Origin: Myxococcales bacterium
GTDB lineage: Bacteria > Myxococcota_A > Polyangia > Nannocystales > Nannocystaceae
Length of the DNA stretch: 64,000 nucleotides
Assembly (NCBI GenBank): GCA_020633295.1
Contig: JACKDW010000007.1
Coordinates: 124,001 to 188,000, forward strand
Reading direction: 5' to 3'
A program made the position numbers and the translations under genes. The notes below the pieces were generated by a model that was given only the letters and a program-made list of their open reading frames with translations, searched no databases and was not told where the DNA came from. Shown one piece after another: positions 52,052 to 60,703 of the stretch (positions are counted from its first letter, which is position 1; every line of letters begins with the position of its first letter).

Positions 52052-54250
52052 GTGCACCCGAGGACCGTCGCGCTCGCGCTCGTACTCTCCGTGTCGGCCA
52101 CCTTGGAGGTCGGCTGCGCGCACCGTCGCCAAGCCGAGATCGCGGCCCCCAGGGAGCCTCCGACCGTCCGGGACCTCGATGACTTCGCCATCGCGCTCAA
52201 TGAATTCGCGCTGATGACGGAGCTCGACCCGAGCCGAGCTCCGTTTCGCGACGCGCTGATCAACTTCTTGGTGCACTACATCGACGCCAACCTCGAGGGC
52301 GAAGATCATCAGGAGGCGCTCACGGCGCTGCAGTTCGCGGCGGCGCTGTACACCCCCAGTGAGCTTCAGAGCGGCACCACGCCGCAGCCCGAACTCGCGC
52401 GCTCGGCACGCAAGCTCTACAAGCTCGCGGCCCGGCACGGCAACGAGCAGCCGGCGTTCTTCGCCCTGGCGATCATTCAGCAATTCGGCGGCGAGGCCGA
52501 GCGCAAGCAGGCGATCGAGGACTGGAAGGAGATCGAGGACTGGGTCCTGCGCAACGCCTTCTACGCCGACGAGCCGCTGCTCCGTCACGAGGAGCTGCAG
52601 GCCAGCATGTACGAGACGGCGGTCATCTTCCCGGCGCCCTTCGTCGTCAAGCGGCTCAGCGACCTCTACCTCGCGCGCTACCAGGCGGCCGTGCGCGCGA
52701 GCGACGACTCCTCGGCGCTCGGCATGGAGGCGCGGCGTCGCGCCGAGTACACGAGCTACCTGCTCGCGCGCCTGTACCTGCGGGCCGATGATCTCGACGG
52801 CGCGGTCGTGGCGCTCAAGCAGATGAAGGACGACGTCATCTCGCGCCGCGGCGCCGAGCTCATCGTGCTGGCGCGCGACGACGACAAGAGCGCCGAGGCG
52901 CTGCTGACGCTCGCCGCCCAGTTCAAGCCCGAGGAGGACGACGCGACGGCCGAGCACATGCCGTCGCAGCTCACCGAGTCCTGGGGGATCGTCGAGAACC
53001 TCGCGCGTCGCGCCGTCCGGAAGTTCCCGAACGACGCGAGCGCGCACCTCCTCTACGCCGAGGCGCTGCGGCAGTCCGGGCTCGTCGAGGCCGCGATTCA
53101 CCACTTCGAACAGGCGCTCGATCGACGCGAGGACATCTTCGAAGTCTGGCAGCAGCTCGCGGTGCTCAAGCAGACCCAGCTCGCGCGGCTCGGCGAGCGC
53201 GACCCCAAGGCCGCGATCAAGCTGCTCGGCCAGCTCGAGACCTTCCACAAGCGAGCCGCGCAGCTCTGGCGCGACCGACCGATCGAGCCGGGGCTCCCCG
53301 TGGCCTACTACACGGTCGCGCTCATGCTCTACAACGCTGGCGAGGTCGACCGCGCGCGCGCGCTGCTCGACAAGAGCCTCGCGCTCGAGCCGCAGCCCGG
53401 CGCGCTCGAGCTGCTCGCCACCATCGAGTACAAGAGCGGGCGCTTCGACCAGGCGGCGGGGCACTACCAGGCGCTGCTCGGGCTACCGTTCGAGCACCAG
53501 CTGCACCGCCTGCGCTGGGAGACGAGCGCCCGCGCCGGGCTCTCCCGGATCGCGCGCAGCAAGGGCGACTCCGCCGAGTCCGAGCGCCAGCTGCGGACGG
53601 CGCTGAGCGAGCTCAACACGATGATCGCGTTCCCGGGCCTCTCGGACGACGAACGCAGCGAGCGGCTGATCGAGCGCGGGAAGCTGATGTTCTACGCGGG
53701 CGACCTCGAGCAGAGCCTCGCCGACTTCCGACAGGCGCGCACGCTCGCGCCCGAGGACTCGGTCGCGTTCACGGAGCCGATGCTGTTCGTCGTCAGCCAC
53801 GGCTACTACACGGCCGCGCTCGAGATCTACCGCGCCGCGCTGGCCAACGACGCGCTCCGCGACACGCTCAAGCTGTACTTCAGCCTGTGGCTCAACGAGC
53901 TGGCGCTTCGGCAAGGTCAGTCCGTGGACGCCGACTCGCTCACCTTCATCAACGACTACGTCGGCGCGCGTCACGGCGAGGACGGCTGGGCCCGGCGGCT
54001 CGCGCTGCACGCCCAGGGCAAGCTGAGCTACGACGAGCTGCTCGCGGCCGCCGACAACGACGGCGAGCGCGCCGAGGCGCACTTCTACGAGGGTCTGCGC
54101 CGCTGGCGGAGCGGCGACGAGCGCAACGGCAAGGAGCTCATGCGCAAGGTCCTGTCGACGAAGATGATGAGCTTCTTCGAGTACGACATGGCGCGCTCCT
54201 ACCTCGAGTGGAACGAGCTGCCCCAGCGCGGTCGACCGGCGGGGCGCTGA
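52052..54250 (+). CDS. Secreted TPR-like lipoprotein
   Basis: A 732-residue protein starting at GTG 52052 (VHPRTVALALVLSVSATLEV), with a Cys at GCAHRRQ that is a plausible, if imperfect, lipobox. It is helical throughout with TPR units, for example AHLLYAEALRQSGLVEAAIH, YYTVALMLYNAGEVDRARAL and LELLATIEYKSGRFDQAAGH. TPR proteins are protein-binding scaffolds. The frame is open from a TTG at 51941, but that N-terminus is not signal-like. It follows the FadL-like gene by about 125 bp and ends just before a strong terminator. Partner unknown. Confidence 0.83.
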   Translation: MHPRTVALALVLSVSATLEVGCAHRRQAEIAAPREPPTVRDLDDFAIALNEFALMTELDPSRAPFRDALINFLVHYIDANLEGEDHQEALTALQFAAALYTPSELQSGTTPQPELARSARKLYKLAARHGNEQPAFFALAIIQQFGGEAERKQAIEDWKEIEDWVLRNAFYADEPLLRHEELQASMYETAVIFPAPFVVKRLSDLYLARYQAAVRASDDSSALGMEARRRAEYTSYLLARLYLRADDLDGAVVALKQMKDDVISRRGAELIVLARDDDKSAEALLTLAAQFKPEEDDATAEHMPSQLTESWGIVENLARRAVRKFPNDASAHLLYAEALRQSGLVEAAIHHFEQALDRREDIFEVWQQLAVLKQTQLARLGERDPKAAIKLLGQLETFHKRAAQLWRDRPIEPGLPVAYYTVALMLYNAGEVDRARALLDKSLALEPQPGALELLATIEYKSGRFDQAAGHYQALLGLPFEHQLHRLRWETSARAGLSRIARSKGDSAESERQLRTALSELNTMIAFPGLSDDERSERLIERGKLMFYAGDLEQSLADFRQARTLAPEDSVAFTEPMLFVVSHGYYTAALEIYRAALANDALRDTLKLYFSLWLNELALRQGQSVDADSLTFINDYVGARHGEDGWARRLALHAQGKLSYDELLAAADNDGERAEAHFYEGLRRWRSGDERNGKELMRKVLSTKMMSFFEYDMARSYLEWNELPQRGRPAGR

Positions 54251-54275
54251 CGCGCGATCCGGCGGGAGGAATAAC

Positions 54276-54304
54276 AAAGGCTCTCTGTCACCAGAGAGCC
54301 TTTT
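54276..54304. terminator. Bidirectional intrinsic terminator
   Basis: GGCTCTCTG (54279-54287) pairs with CAGAGAGCC (54292-54300) across TCAC, flanked by AAA and TTTTGTT, so it has U-tracts in both directions. It ends the plus-strand TPR lipoprotein gene and the minus-strand tRNA-Cys transcript. Confidence 0.88.
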
Positions 54305-54308
54305 GTTG

Positions 54309-54380
54309 AGGCCTGGGCCGGAATCGAACCGGCGAATAGAGCTTTTGCAGAGCTCTGCCTTACCACTTGGCTACCAGGCC
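54309..54380 (-). tRNA. tRNA-Cys (anticodon GCA)
   Basis: On the minus strand a complete cloverleaf is present: acceptor GGCCTGG/CCAGGCC, D-arm GCC/GGC, anticodon stem GAGCT/AGCTC with loop CTGCAAA (anticodon GCA), and T-arm GCCGG-TTCGATT-CCGGC. Discriminator U73 at 54309 is the identity base for tRNA-Cys. The CCA end is not encoded. It lies downstream of the coiled-coil protein gene in the same direction. Confidence 0.96.
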
Positions 54381-54498
54381 GCGACCCTATTTTCGGGAGG
54401 CCATTTCTAGCACACGTGGCGGACGATGTGAAGCGCCGACAGAGGCTCCGCGACGCCCGCGACCGGGTGCACGCGGCACCCGGTCGAGAGCGCGAGCG

Positions 54499-55281
54499 CT
54501 ACAGACCCGCCAGCGGGTCGTCGGCGCCCTTGTCGATCTCGATGCGCTTCTTCTTCGGCTTGTCCTCGTCGCCGCCCGCGCTGGTCGTCTTGCGCTTGTT
54601 CTGCTTGCGCTTCGACGCGTTCGCGGCCAGCTCGTTGTCGAGGCGCTGCTTCTCGGCGAGCAGTCGCTGACGCTCCTGCTCGTTGGTGACGCCGCTGAGC
54701 TTGGCGTCGAGCGCCTTCTTCTCGTCCTCGAGCCGAGACTGCTCCTCCTGCAGCTTGCCGAGCTCGCCCTGAAGGGCCTCGAGCGCCTGCTTCTGCTGCT
54801 CCGCGAGCTTGGCGGCCGCCGCGTCCTTGGCCTCCTGGCGCTTGCGCTGCTCCTCGATCTTCGTGTAGCCGAAGTAGCTCACGCCGCCGATCGAGAGCAC
54901 GAGCACACCGACCACCGCGTACAGCCAGGTCGGGCGCGCCTTCTTCTCGGCCATGGCGACCTGAGCGTCGAGGCGCATCTGCTCTTCGGCGAGTCGGGCC
55001 TCTTGCTCGGCCTTCGCGCGGAGCTCGGCCTCCTGGAGCCGAAGTCGCTCTTCACGCTCGCGAGCCTCACGCTCGGCTTGCTCCTTCGCGAGGCGGGCCG
55101 CCTCCTCGGCAGCCTTGCGCTCCGCCTCCTCGCGAGCCTTGCGCTCGGCCGCCTCGCGAGCCTTGCGCTCCGCCTCTTCCCTGGCTCGCTGCGCGGCTTC
55201 CTCGTCAGCGACGCGCGCGTCCTCGAGGCTGCGAAGCTCATTGAGCGCGATGAGTGCTGAGTTCTCCTCGAAACTTGACAT
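54499..55281 (-). CDS. Single-pass membrane protein with coiled coils on both sides
   Basis: A 260-residue protein (ATG 55281, preceded by GGAGGAG). Residues 25-112 are an almost pure Ala/Glu/Arg/Lys coiled coil (REEAERKAREAAERKAREEA), then a transmembrane helix at about 118-138 (TWLYAVVGVLVLSIGGVSYF), then a second coiled coil (145-225) and a Lys-rich tail. The N-terminus EENSALIALNELRSLE resembles a motif in the GltJ-like protein encoded upstream (ENSVLFSLDSLQSV). This layout is like TolA-type or motility-related linkers in myxobacteria, but I do not recognise the family. Function unknown; the two neighbours may work together. Confidence 0.85.
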   Translation of the reverse strand: MSSFEENSALIALNELRSLEDARVADEEAAQRAREEAERKAREAAERKAREEAERKAAEEAARLAKEQAEREAREREERLRLQEAELRAKAEQEARLAEEQMRLDAQVAMAEKKARPTWLYAVVGVLVLSIGGVSYFGYTKIEEQRKRQEAKDAAAAKLAEQQKQALEALQGELGKLQEEQSRLEDEKKALDAKLSGVTNEQERQRLLAEKQRLDNELAANASKRKQNKRKTTSAGGDEDKPKKKRIEIDKGADDPLAGL

Positions 55282-55770
55282 GGTCCTGAAACTCCTCCGG
55301 CGACTCAATCCGCGCGTCTCCCCAACACGCGGGGCAATCGTCTCCTCGCCACGAGCAACGCACGAAACCGTGCTGACGATCTGGCGAGCGTGATCCTGGC
55401 TGTCCTTAACTATCTACAAAACGGGCGCCGCCGCAAGCCTGTTATGGTGTCCATGGCCCCCAGCCCGGCATGGACACAAGCTCTCGTTCTCGGCCTGAAC
55501 ATAATTCCGGGCCCACGATCGGCGTTCAGAAAATGTGGTGACGCGCCCCCGCGCGCCGGGCAGATGTTCACCCGCGCACAACCTCCCACACCCAGCCTGT
55601 CCCCATCCGAGGACCGCGACCGCCGATCATAACAGGACTCTTCGGACAGGTCCGCGCTTCCGTGCAGATGCACCCCCGGACATGCTCATGGGACCAGCTT
55701 GTGTCGCAACAACGACGAAGGCGCCCACGACGGGGCGCCCTCGCGCTGGCCTCCGCTCAGGAGCGCCGTC
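55282..55770. other. Intergenic region between two membrane-protein genes
   Basis: About 490 bp without a supported gene; short open frames show no recognisable domain or good start. It includes a terminator-like hairpin near the end of the GltJ-like gene (55720-55739) and probably the promoter of the coiled-coil gene. Confidence 0.5.
55720..55739 (-). terminator. Possible terminator after the GltJ-like gene
   Basis: On the minus strand GGCGCCC (55739-55733) pairs with GGGCGCC (55726-55720) across a 6-nt loop, followed by TTCGTCGTTGTTG, moderately T-rich. It begins 31 bp after the stop codon. Confidence 0.55.
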
Positions 55771-57546
55771 TTAGATGCGAACCGAGGTCTGGTAGCCCAG
55801 GGAGGACTTCTTGAACTTCGGGAACTTCGCCTTCTTCAGCTCACCCGCGACGCACTTGCCGAGCGCGTCGTTGGGCGTCGGGTCAGCGCTCGAGACGGTG
55901 CCGGAGGAGCCCGAGATCGAGAGCTTGACGGTCACCTTGCCCGAGCCCTTGCTCTTGCAGTTCTTCTCCGCGGCCGACTTGGGACCGGCGACGCCCTTCT
56001 TGAGATCGGAGAGCTCGAGCTTCTCGGGCAGGCTGCCCGAGGGCGGGGGCGAGCCGCCGCTGTCGCTCTTCTTCTTCTTGCTGCTGCCGACGCGACAACC
56101 AGGCGCGTCCGGGTTCAGGAGGCACTCGACCGACTCGGCCTTGGTGTTCTCTTCCTTCTTCTCGGGCGGCTTGGAGTCACCTCCACCGCTGCCGCCGCCG
56201 CTGCTCGCGGCGGCGCCGTCGTCCTTCGAACCGCTCTTCTTGGTCGACTTCTTGCCGCCCTTCTTGCTGCGCTTCTTGCCGGAGCCGTCGTCGCTGCTGT
56301 CCTCCTCGCCCTCCGTGTCCTCCTCGTCGCCCGAGTCCTCCTCGTCGCCGCTCTCCTCGCCGGGGCGGTCGCGGTACTCGACGATCGTCTTCGTCTGGCC
56401 AGGCTGGATGACCGTGACGGTCTCCTTCTCGGGCGGCGGGCGCGTGAACACGAAGGCCGCGATGCCGATGAGCCCGATCGCCAGGATGCCGATCACCGCG
56501 TACAGCGGGCCGTTGGAGCGCGGCTGGACGACCGGCTCTGGCATCACGGTGGCGTCGTCCTTCTCCGCAGGAGAGGGCTCGATCGTCAGCGGCGCGGACG
56601 CGAGGCCGCCGAAGCCAGAGCCGCCGAAGGACGGAAGCGCGGCGGCTTCACCACCCGCCTCGTCGGCCGCGTTGGGATCGGCGGCAGCACCACCGGCGCC
56701 GAGCATGGCGCCCATCGCCCGGATGTCGATGAGACCCGAACCTTCGCCGGTCGCCGTCGAGCCGCCCATCGGGGCCGCAGCCGGTGCCGGGGCGGCTGCG
56801 CCGAGACCTCCGCCGAGCCCGAGACCGCCGCCGCCCGCCGCCATGGGCGTGGCCGCGTTCGCGGTCGCGGAGACTTTCTTCTGCCCCATCGCGACGGACT
56901 GGAGGCTGTCGAGCGAGAACAACACGGAGTTCTCGTTGCGCTGACCTGACAACGAGGTCACGCGCGGCGAGCTCTCTCCGCCGCCGCCCGTGCTCGCGGG
57001 CTCCGGCGCGGGCTCCGGCGCGCCGGAGTCAAACGCGAGACCACCGCCGCCAGCGTTGCCGTCATCAAAGGCCGGGCTGCTCTCCGGTTGACCGTACTGG
57101 TCGTCCTCGCCGATCCCTGTGCCGGAGAAGGGATCTTCGTCACCACCTCCGTCCAGGGCTCCGAGGGCGCCTACACCCGCGCCGAGACCGACCGCGGCAG
57201 CGCCGTGATCATCGCCGGGTCGGAGGTCGGCGAACATGTCGACCTCCTCGAGCGGGAGCCAGTCTTCGAAACCTTCCTGCCACACCGAGGTGCCGCCGTC
57301 GATCTCGCCACGCGCGAAGCGTTCGCGAACCTCTTGCTCGGACAGCGGACCTACGGTCTCGCCGTCGATCGCGAGGTGCCAGCCAGCGTCGCCGCCGCCC
57401 TGCTCGTCGTCGCCAGCAGAGTCTGCCTTGTCACGAACGATGATTACGTTGCTGCACTTCTTGCAGCGAATCTTGAACGTCTTGCCGCGGACCTTCTCGT
57501 CCGCGATCGAGTACTTGGCTCCGCACTTATCGCATTCGATCTTCAT
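55771..57546 (-). CDS. AgmX/GltJ-like protein (gliding-motility type)
   Basis: A 591-residue protein starting at ATG 57546 (AGGAAG upstream). Domain order: zinc ribbon with CDKC (5-8) and CKKC (28-31); GYF-type domain at about 55-102 (GWHLAIDGETVGPLSEQEVR, SVWQEGFEDWLPLEEVD); a long Gly/Ala/Pro/Asp linker with an ENSVLFSLDSLQ motif; one transmembrane helix at about 348-368 (GPLYAVIGILAIGLIGIAAF); an acidic/Lys-rich periplasmic linker; and a C-terminal TonB/AgmX-like domain with conserved Cys (KNCKSKG, GKCVAGELKKAKFP). This is the architecture of GltJ (AgmX), the Myxococcus inner-membrane protein whose zinc ribbon binds MglA in focal adhesions. Orthology cannot be proved here. Confidence 0.85.
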   Translation of the reverse strand: MKIECDKCGAKYSIADEKVRGKTFKIRCKKCSNVIIVRDKADSAGDDEQGGGDAGWHLAIDGETVGPLSEQEVRERFARGEIDGGTSVWQEGFEDWLPLEEVDMFADLRPGDDHGAAAVGLGAGVGALGALDGGGDEDPFSGTGIGEDDQYGQPESSPAFDDGNAGGGGLAFDSGAPEPAPEPASTGGGGESSPRVTSLSGQRNENSVLFSLDSLQSVAMGQKKVSATANAATPMAAGGGGLGLGGGLGAAAPAPAAAPMGGSTATGEGSGLIDIRAMGAMLGAGGAAADPNAADEAGGEAAALPSFGGSGFGGLASAPLTIEPSPAEKDDATVMPEPVVQPRSNGPLYAVIGILAIGLIGIAAFVFTRPPPEKETVTVIQPGQTKTIVEYRDRPGEESGDEEDSGDEEDTEGEEDSSDDGSGKKRSKKGGKKSTKKSGSKDDGAAASSGGGSGGGDSKPPEKKEENTKAESVECLLNPDAPGCRVGSSKKKKSDSGGSPPPSGSLPEKLELSDLKKGVAGPKSAAEKNCKSKGSGKVTVKLSISGSSGTVSSADPTPNDALGKCVAGELKKAKFPKFKKSSLGYQTSVRI

Positions 57547-58005
57547 CAGTGTGCTTCCTGTGCGTGGGTCCTTCACGCCGCGTTGGCGCCAAGAAGGACA
57601 CACTCGTTCGCGGGGAGGCCAGTATAGGGAATCCCGCAGGTGCGTACAACAGCCGGAACTCCCCGCTGGAACCGGCTAGAAGACCTGATCGGCGCGCCCG
57701 TCTCGAGCCGCGATACCGAGCATGACCCGGATCTCGAGGACGAATTTCGACGCGAGCTGTGTGCCGAGGTCGAGTTCGCTGACCGCGCCATTCCCGCTCG
57801 ACGCGAGATGCGGGGCGAAATGGGACGCACCCACAGCCCACGCGTCGCGGGAGCGCTAGCGGAACTTCCCGGCGTGCGCGCGGGAACGACTCTCTCGGCG
57901 TGCTGCAAGATTCTGCGTGTGACTGTGGGTGGGAGGGTTGTTAGTGGATCCCAATCAAGCTCCGCCCGCGACCGCGCATCGGCCGATGCTCGCGGGGGAC
58001 TCGGG
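57547..58005. other. Intergenic region upstream of the GltJ-like gene
   Basis: About 460 bp between purA and the GltJ-like gene, both on the minus strand. Open frames of about 140-160 residues exist on both strands but lack recognisable motifs. It probably contains the promoter of the GltJ-like gene; I see nothing else in it. Confidence 0.45.
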
Positions 58006-59301
58006 CTAGTACGCGTCACGCACGAGAATGGTTTGTTCCCGACCTGCACCGACGGACACAAGTGAGATCTCGACGCCGGTGTACTCCGAGATCATGTCGA
58101 GGTAGGCCCGCGCGACCGTGGGGAGGTCCTCGAGCCTGCGCGCCTTCGCAAGCGCGGCCGCCCGGGCGGGATCCCCCCAGCCCGGCAGCGCGCGGAGCAC
58201 TGGCCGCGCGCGGTCGAAGCCGTCGACGCCGGGCTTGAGGCCGTCCTCGTAGTCGACGCAGACCTTGACCTCCGGGAGCGCCGCGAGCACGTCCAGCTTC
58301 GTGACGCACAGGCCGGTGAGGCCGTTGATCCGCGCCGCGTGGCGGAGCGCGGGGAGATCGAGCCAGCCGCAGTCGCGGGGTCGCCCCGTGGTCGCGCCGT
58401 ACTCGTGCCCGGCGTCTCGCATCGCCTGTCCGAGAGGACCGGTCTCACACGTCGGGAACGGGCCCGCGCCGACCCGCGTGGTGTAGGCCTTCGTGATGCC
58501 CCAGACCGCGTCGATCCGCGTCGGCCCGATCCCGAGGCCCGCGCAGGCGCCCCCGGCGGTCGTCGTCGATGAGGTCACGTACGGATATGTCCCGTGGTCC
58601 AGATCGAGCAGCGCCCCCTGGGCGCCCTCGATGAGCACGCGCTGCTGCTCCCCGAGCGCGCGCTCGATCAGCTCGCCCGCGTCGCAGACCATCGGCGCCA
58701 ACCACTCGGACCAGCCCGCCGCCGCGCGCACCAGGTGCTCAACATCGACCGCGTGCTGCGAGCCGCCGAGGCGCGCGAGCTCGGCGTCGACGACGGCCTT
58801 GTTGAGCTCGAGGCGCTCGCGCAGCTGAGCGACATTATTAAGGAGTAGGTCACGCACCCGGACGCCGCGGCGCCCGGCCTTGGCCTCGTAGGCCGGGCCG
58901 ATGCCGCGCCGGGTCGTGCCGATCTTCCCGGTCGCGTTCGCGCGATCCTCTCGCAGGCCGTCGAGCGCCCGGTGGTACGGGAAGATCACGTGGGCGTCGA
59001 GCGAGACGCGGAGCTCGCCGCCTCGCAGCATCCCCTCGGCCTGCAGCGCCGCGACCTCCTCGCGGAAGACCTCGATGTCGATGACCATGCCGGCCCCGAG
59101 CACGCACAGCGTGCCCGGATAGGTGCAGCCCGACGGCACGAGGTGGGTGACGATCTTCTTGCCGCCGACGACGAGCGTGTGCCCGGCGTTGTTCCCCCCG
59201 GCGTAGCGGGCCACGACCTGTGCCTGCGCCGCGAGCACGTCGACGACCTTGCCCTTGCCCTCATCCCCCCACTGCGCCCCGACGACAACTAACGTGCTCA
59301 T
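58006..59301 (-). CDS. purA: Adenylosuccinate synthetase
   Basis: Joins IMP and aspartate using GTP in the first committed step of AMP synthesis. The 431-residue protein has VVGAQWGDEGKGKVVDVLA, RYAGGNNAGHTLVV, IGTTRRGIGPAYEAKAGRRG, EGAQGALLDLDHGTYPYVTS and AVWGITKAYTTRVGAGPFPT, all family signatures. It follows hisZ by about 58 bp, an arrangement also common in Deltaproteobacteria. Confidence 0.98.
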   Translation of the reverse strand: MSTLVVVGAQWGDEGKGKVVDVLAAQAQVVARYAGGNNAGHTLVVGGKKIVTHLVPSGCTYPGTLCVLGAGMVIDIEVFREEVAALQAEGMLRGGELRVSLDAHVIFPYHRALDGLREDRANATGKIGTTRRGIGPAYEAKAGRRGVRVRDLLLNNVAQLRERLELNKAVVDAELARLGGSQHAVDVEHLVRAAAGWSEWLAPMVCDAGELIERALGEQQRVLIEGAQGALLDLDHGTYPYVTSSTTTAGGACAGLGIGPTRIDAVWGITKAYTTRVGAGPFPTCETGPLGQAMRDAGHEYGATTGRPRDCGWLDLPALRHAARINGLTGLCVTKLDVLAALPEVKVCVDYEDGLKPGVDGFDRARPVLRALPGWGDPARAAALAKARRLEDLPTVARAYLDMISEYTGVEISLVSVGAGREQTILVRDAY

Positions 59302-59359
59302 CGCTCACTCCCCGCGCTCGCGCCGGCCGGCGCGACGTTGCTGCTTCGGCGCACGCCGG

Positions 59360-60685
59360 TCACGGACTCCCGTCGGGTGCAGAGCGCCAGACGCCGCCTT
59401 GGTGACAGAACGTGGCCGTATCCATCGTGCCCTGGGCACCCGCCGAGATGTACACCAGAATCGCCGCCCCGTCGGCCTCAGCCGCCGCCATCGCGCGCTC
59501 GCGCGACAGCCCAGAGGTGACCCAGGCGCGACGACCTCGCGCCCGCTCCGCGCGCGCCGCTTGGGTCGCGCGGGCCCACGCGTCGGGTGACTCGTGCCCA
59601 GGCGCGAGCGCGACGAGGCTGCCCTGCGCGCGTTCGCACGGAGGACGCGCGCCCGCGAGCTCGAGCGCGACGCCGAGCGCGTCGAGATCGAGCGCAATAC
59701 CGGTCGCCGGGCTGTCCACGCCGTAGCGCGCGAGAAGATGATCGTAGCGCCCGCCCCGGGCGATCGGCGTGGGCGCGCCCGGGGCCCACACGCGCACGCG
59801 CACCCCGCTGTAGTAGTCGAAGCCGCGCACCTCGCCGAGATCGATCGAGACCCGTGACGCGAGTTCGGGCGCGCAGCGAGAGAGCAACTCGCACAGCTCG
59901 CGCAGCGCGTCGAGCCCGGGCCCCGCGCCCAGCGGCCGCAGGTGAGGATCGACGCGCGCGAGCATGCTGGCGTCGCCGTGCATCCAGCACAGCTCGCGCA
60001 GCGCCTGCGAGACCTCGGCCGGGGTGTCCGTGCCCGCGAGCTGCAGCGCGAGCGCGGCCTCGTCCTTGCGCTCGAGCGCGCGCCGGAGCGCCGACCGCCC
60101 CGACGCGCCGACCGCCGCCTTCCCCAGCACGCCCGTGGCCACGTCGACGTGCGCGAGGTCGATCGCGAAGTCGCGCAGCCCGACCGCCGCGAGCGCCTCG
60201 CAGCACATCGAGATCAGCTCGACATCCGCGGCCGCGCTCGCGTCGCCGAGGTACTCCACCCCGACCTGGTGAAACTCGGCGCGCTCGCGTCGGCCGTCGG
60301 GCTGCCGCACGACGTCGGCGGTGTAGCACAGGCGACGTGTCTCTCCGGCCAGTAACGCGTCGCCGTAGCGGAGGCTCGCGAGCCGGGCGATCTGCGGCGT
60401 GACGTCGGAGCGCAGGGTGACGAGCGCGCCCGAGCCGGGCTCGATGAAGCGGATGCATCGCCGACGCTCCCGCGCCGTGAGCCCGCGACCGAACACGTCG
60501 TAGAGCTCGATCGCCGGCGTCCCGACCGGCTCGTAGCCCCAGCGATCGAAGGTCTCGATCAGCGTGCGCGAGAGCCAGCGCTGACGGCGACACGCGCCGG
60601 GGTAGAGATCGTAGACGCCGGTGGGCAGCGGCGTGAACCCGTCCGCCGGCTCGCCGCGCGCGCGTCTTCGGTTGGGGCCGGACAT
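59360..60685 (-). CDS. hisZ: ATP phosphoribosyltransferase regulatory subunit HisZ
   Basis: HisZ is a catalytically inactive histidyl-tRNA-synthetase-like partner of the short HisG. The 441-residue protein has class-II synthetase features: PLPTGVYDLYPGACRRQRWL, LVTLRSDVTPQIARLASLRY (motif 2-like), EFHQVGVEYLGDASAAADVE, and RGFDYYSGVRVRVWAPG. The ending (LSRERAMAAAEADGAAILVY) is a reduced anticodon-type domain. The motifs fit HisZ rather than HisS, which has a complete anticodon domain and GGRYD in context; a GGRYDHLLARYG is present here as in both. Its neighbour purA supports HisZ. Confidence 0.88.
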   Translation of the reverse strand: MSGPNRRRARGEPADGFTPLPTGVYDLYPGACRRQRWLSRTLIETFDRWGYEPVGTPAIELYDVFGRGLTARERRRCIRFIEPGSGALVTLRSDVTPQIARLASLRYGDALLAGETRRLCYTADVVRQPDGRRERAEFHQVGVEYLGDASAAADVELISMCCEALAAVGLRDFAIDLAHVDVATGVLGKAAVGASGRSALRRALERKDEAALALQLAGTDTPAEVSQALRELCWMHGDASMLARVDPHLRPLGAGPGLDALRELCELLSRCAPELASRVSIDLGEVRGFDYYSGVRVRVWAPGAPTPIARGGRYDHLLARYGVDSPATGIALDLDALGVALELAGARPPCERAQGSLVALAPGHESPDAWARATQAARAERARGRRAWVTSGLSRERAMAAAEADGAAILVYISAGAQGTMDTATFCHQGGVWRSAPDGSP

Positions 60686-60703
60686 GACGGGGGAGTGCGC
60701 GGC

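Noticed and set aside
55390..55632. An 80-residue plus-strand frame between the two membrane-protein genes
   Set aside because: No family resemblance and no Shine-Dalgarno sequence.
57573..58065. Frames of 141-162 residues on both strands between purA and the GltJ-like gene
   Set aside because: No recognisable motif, no good ribosome binding site, and overlap with each other.
59360..60685. The synthetase-like gene called as hisS
   Set aside because: The C-terminal anticodon domain is reduced and the neighbour is purA, which fits HisZ better, though motif-level certainty is limited.
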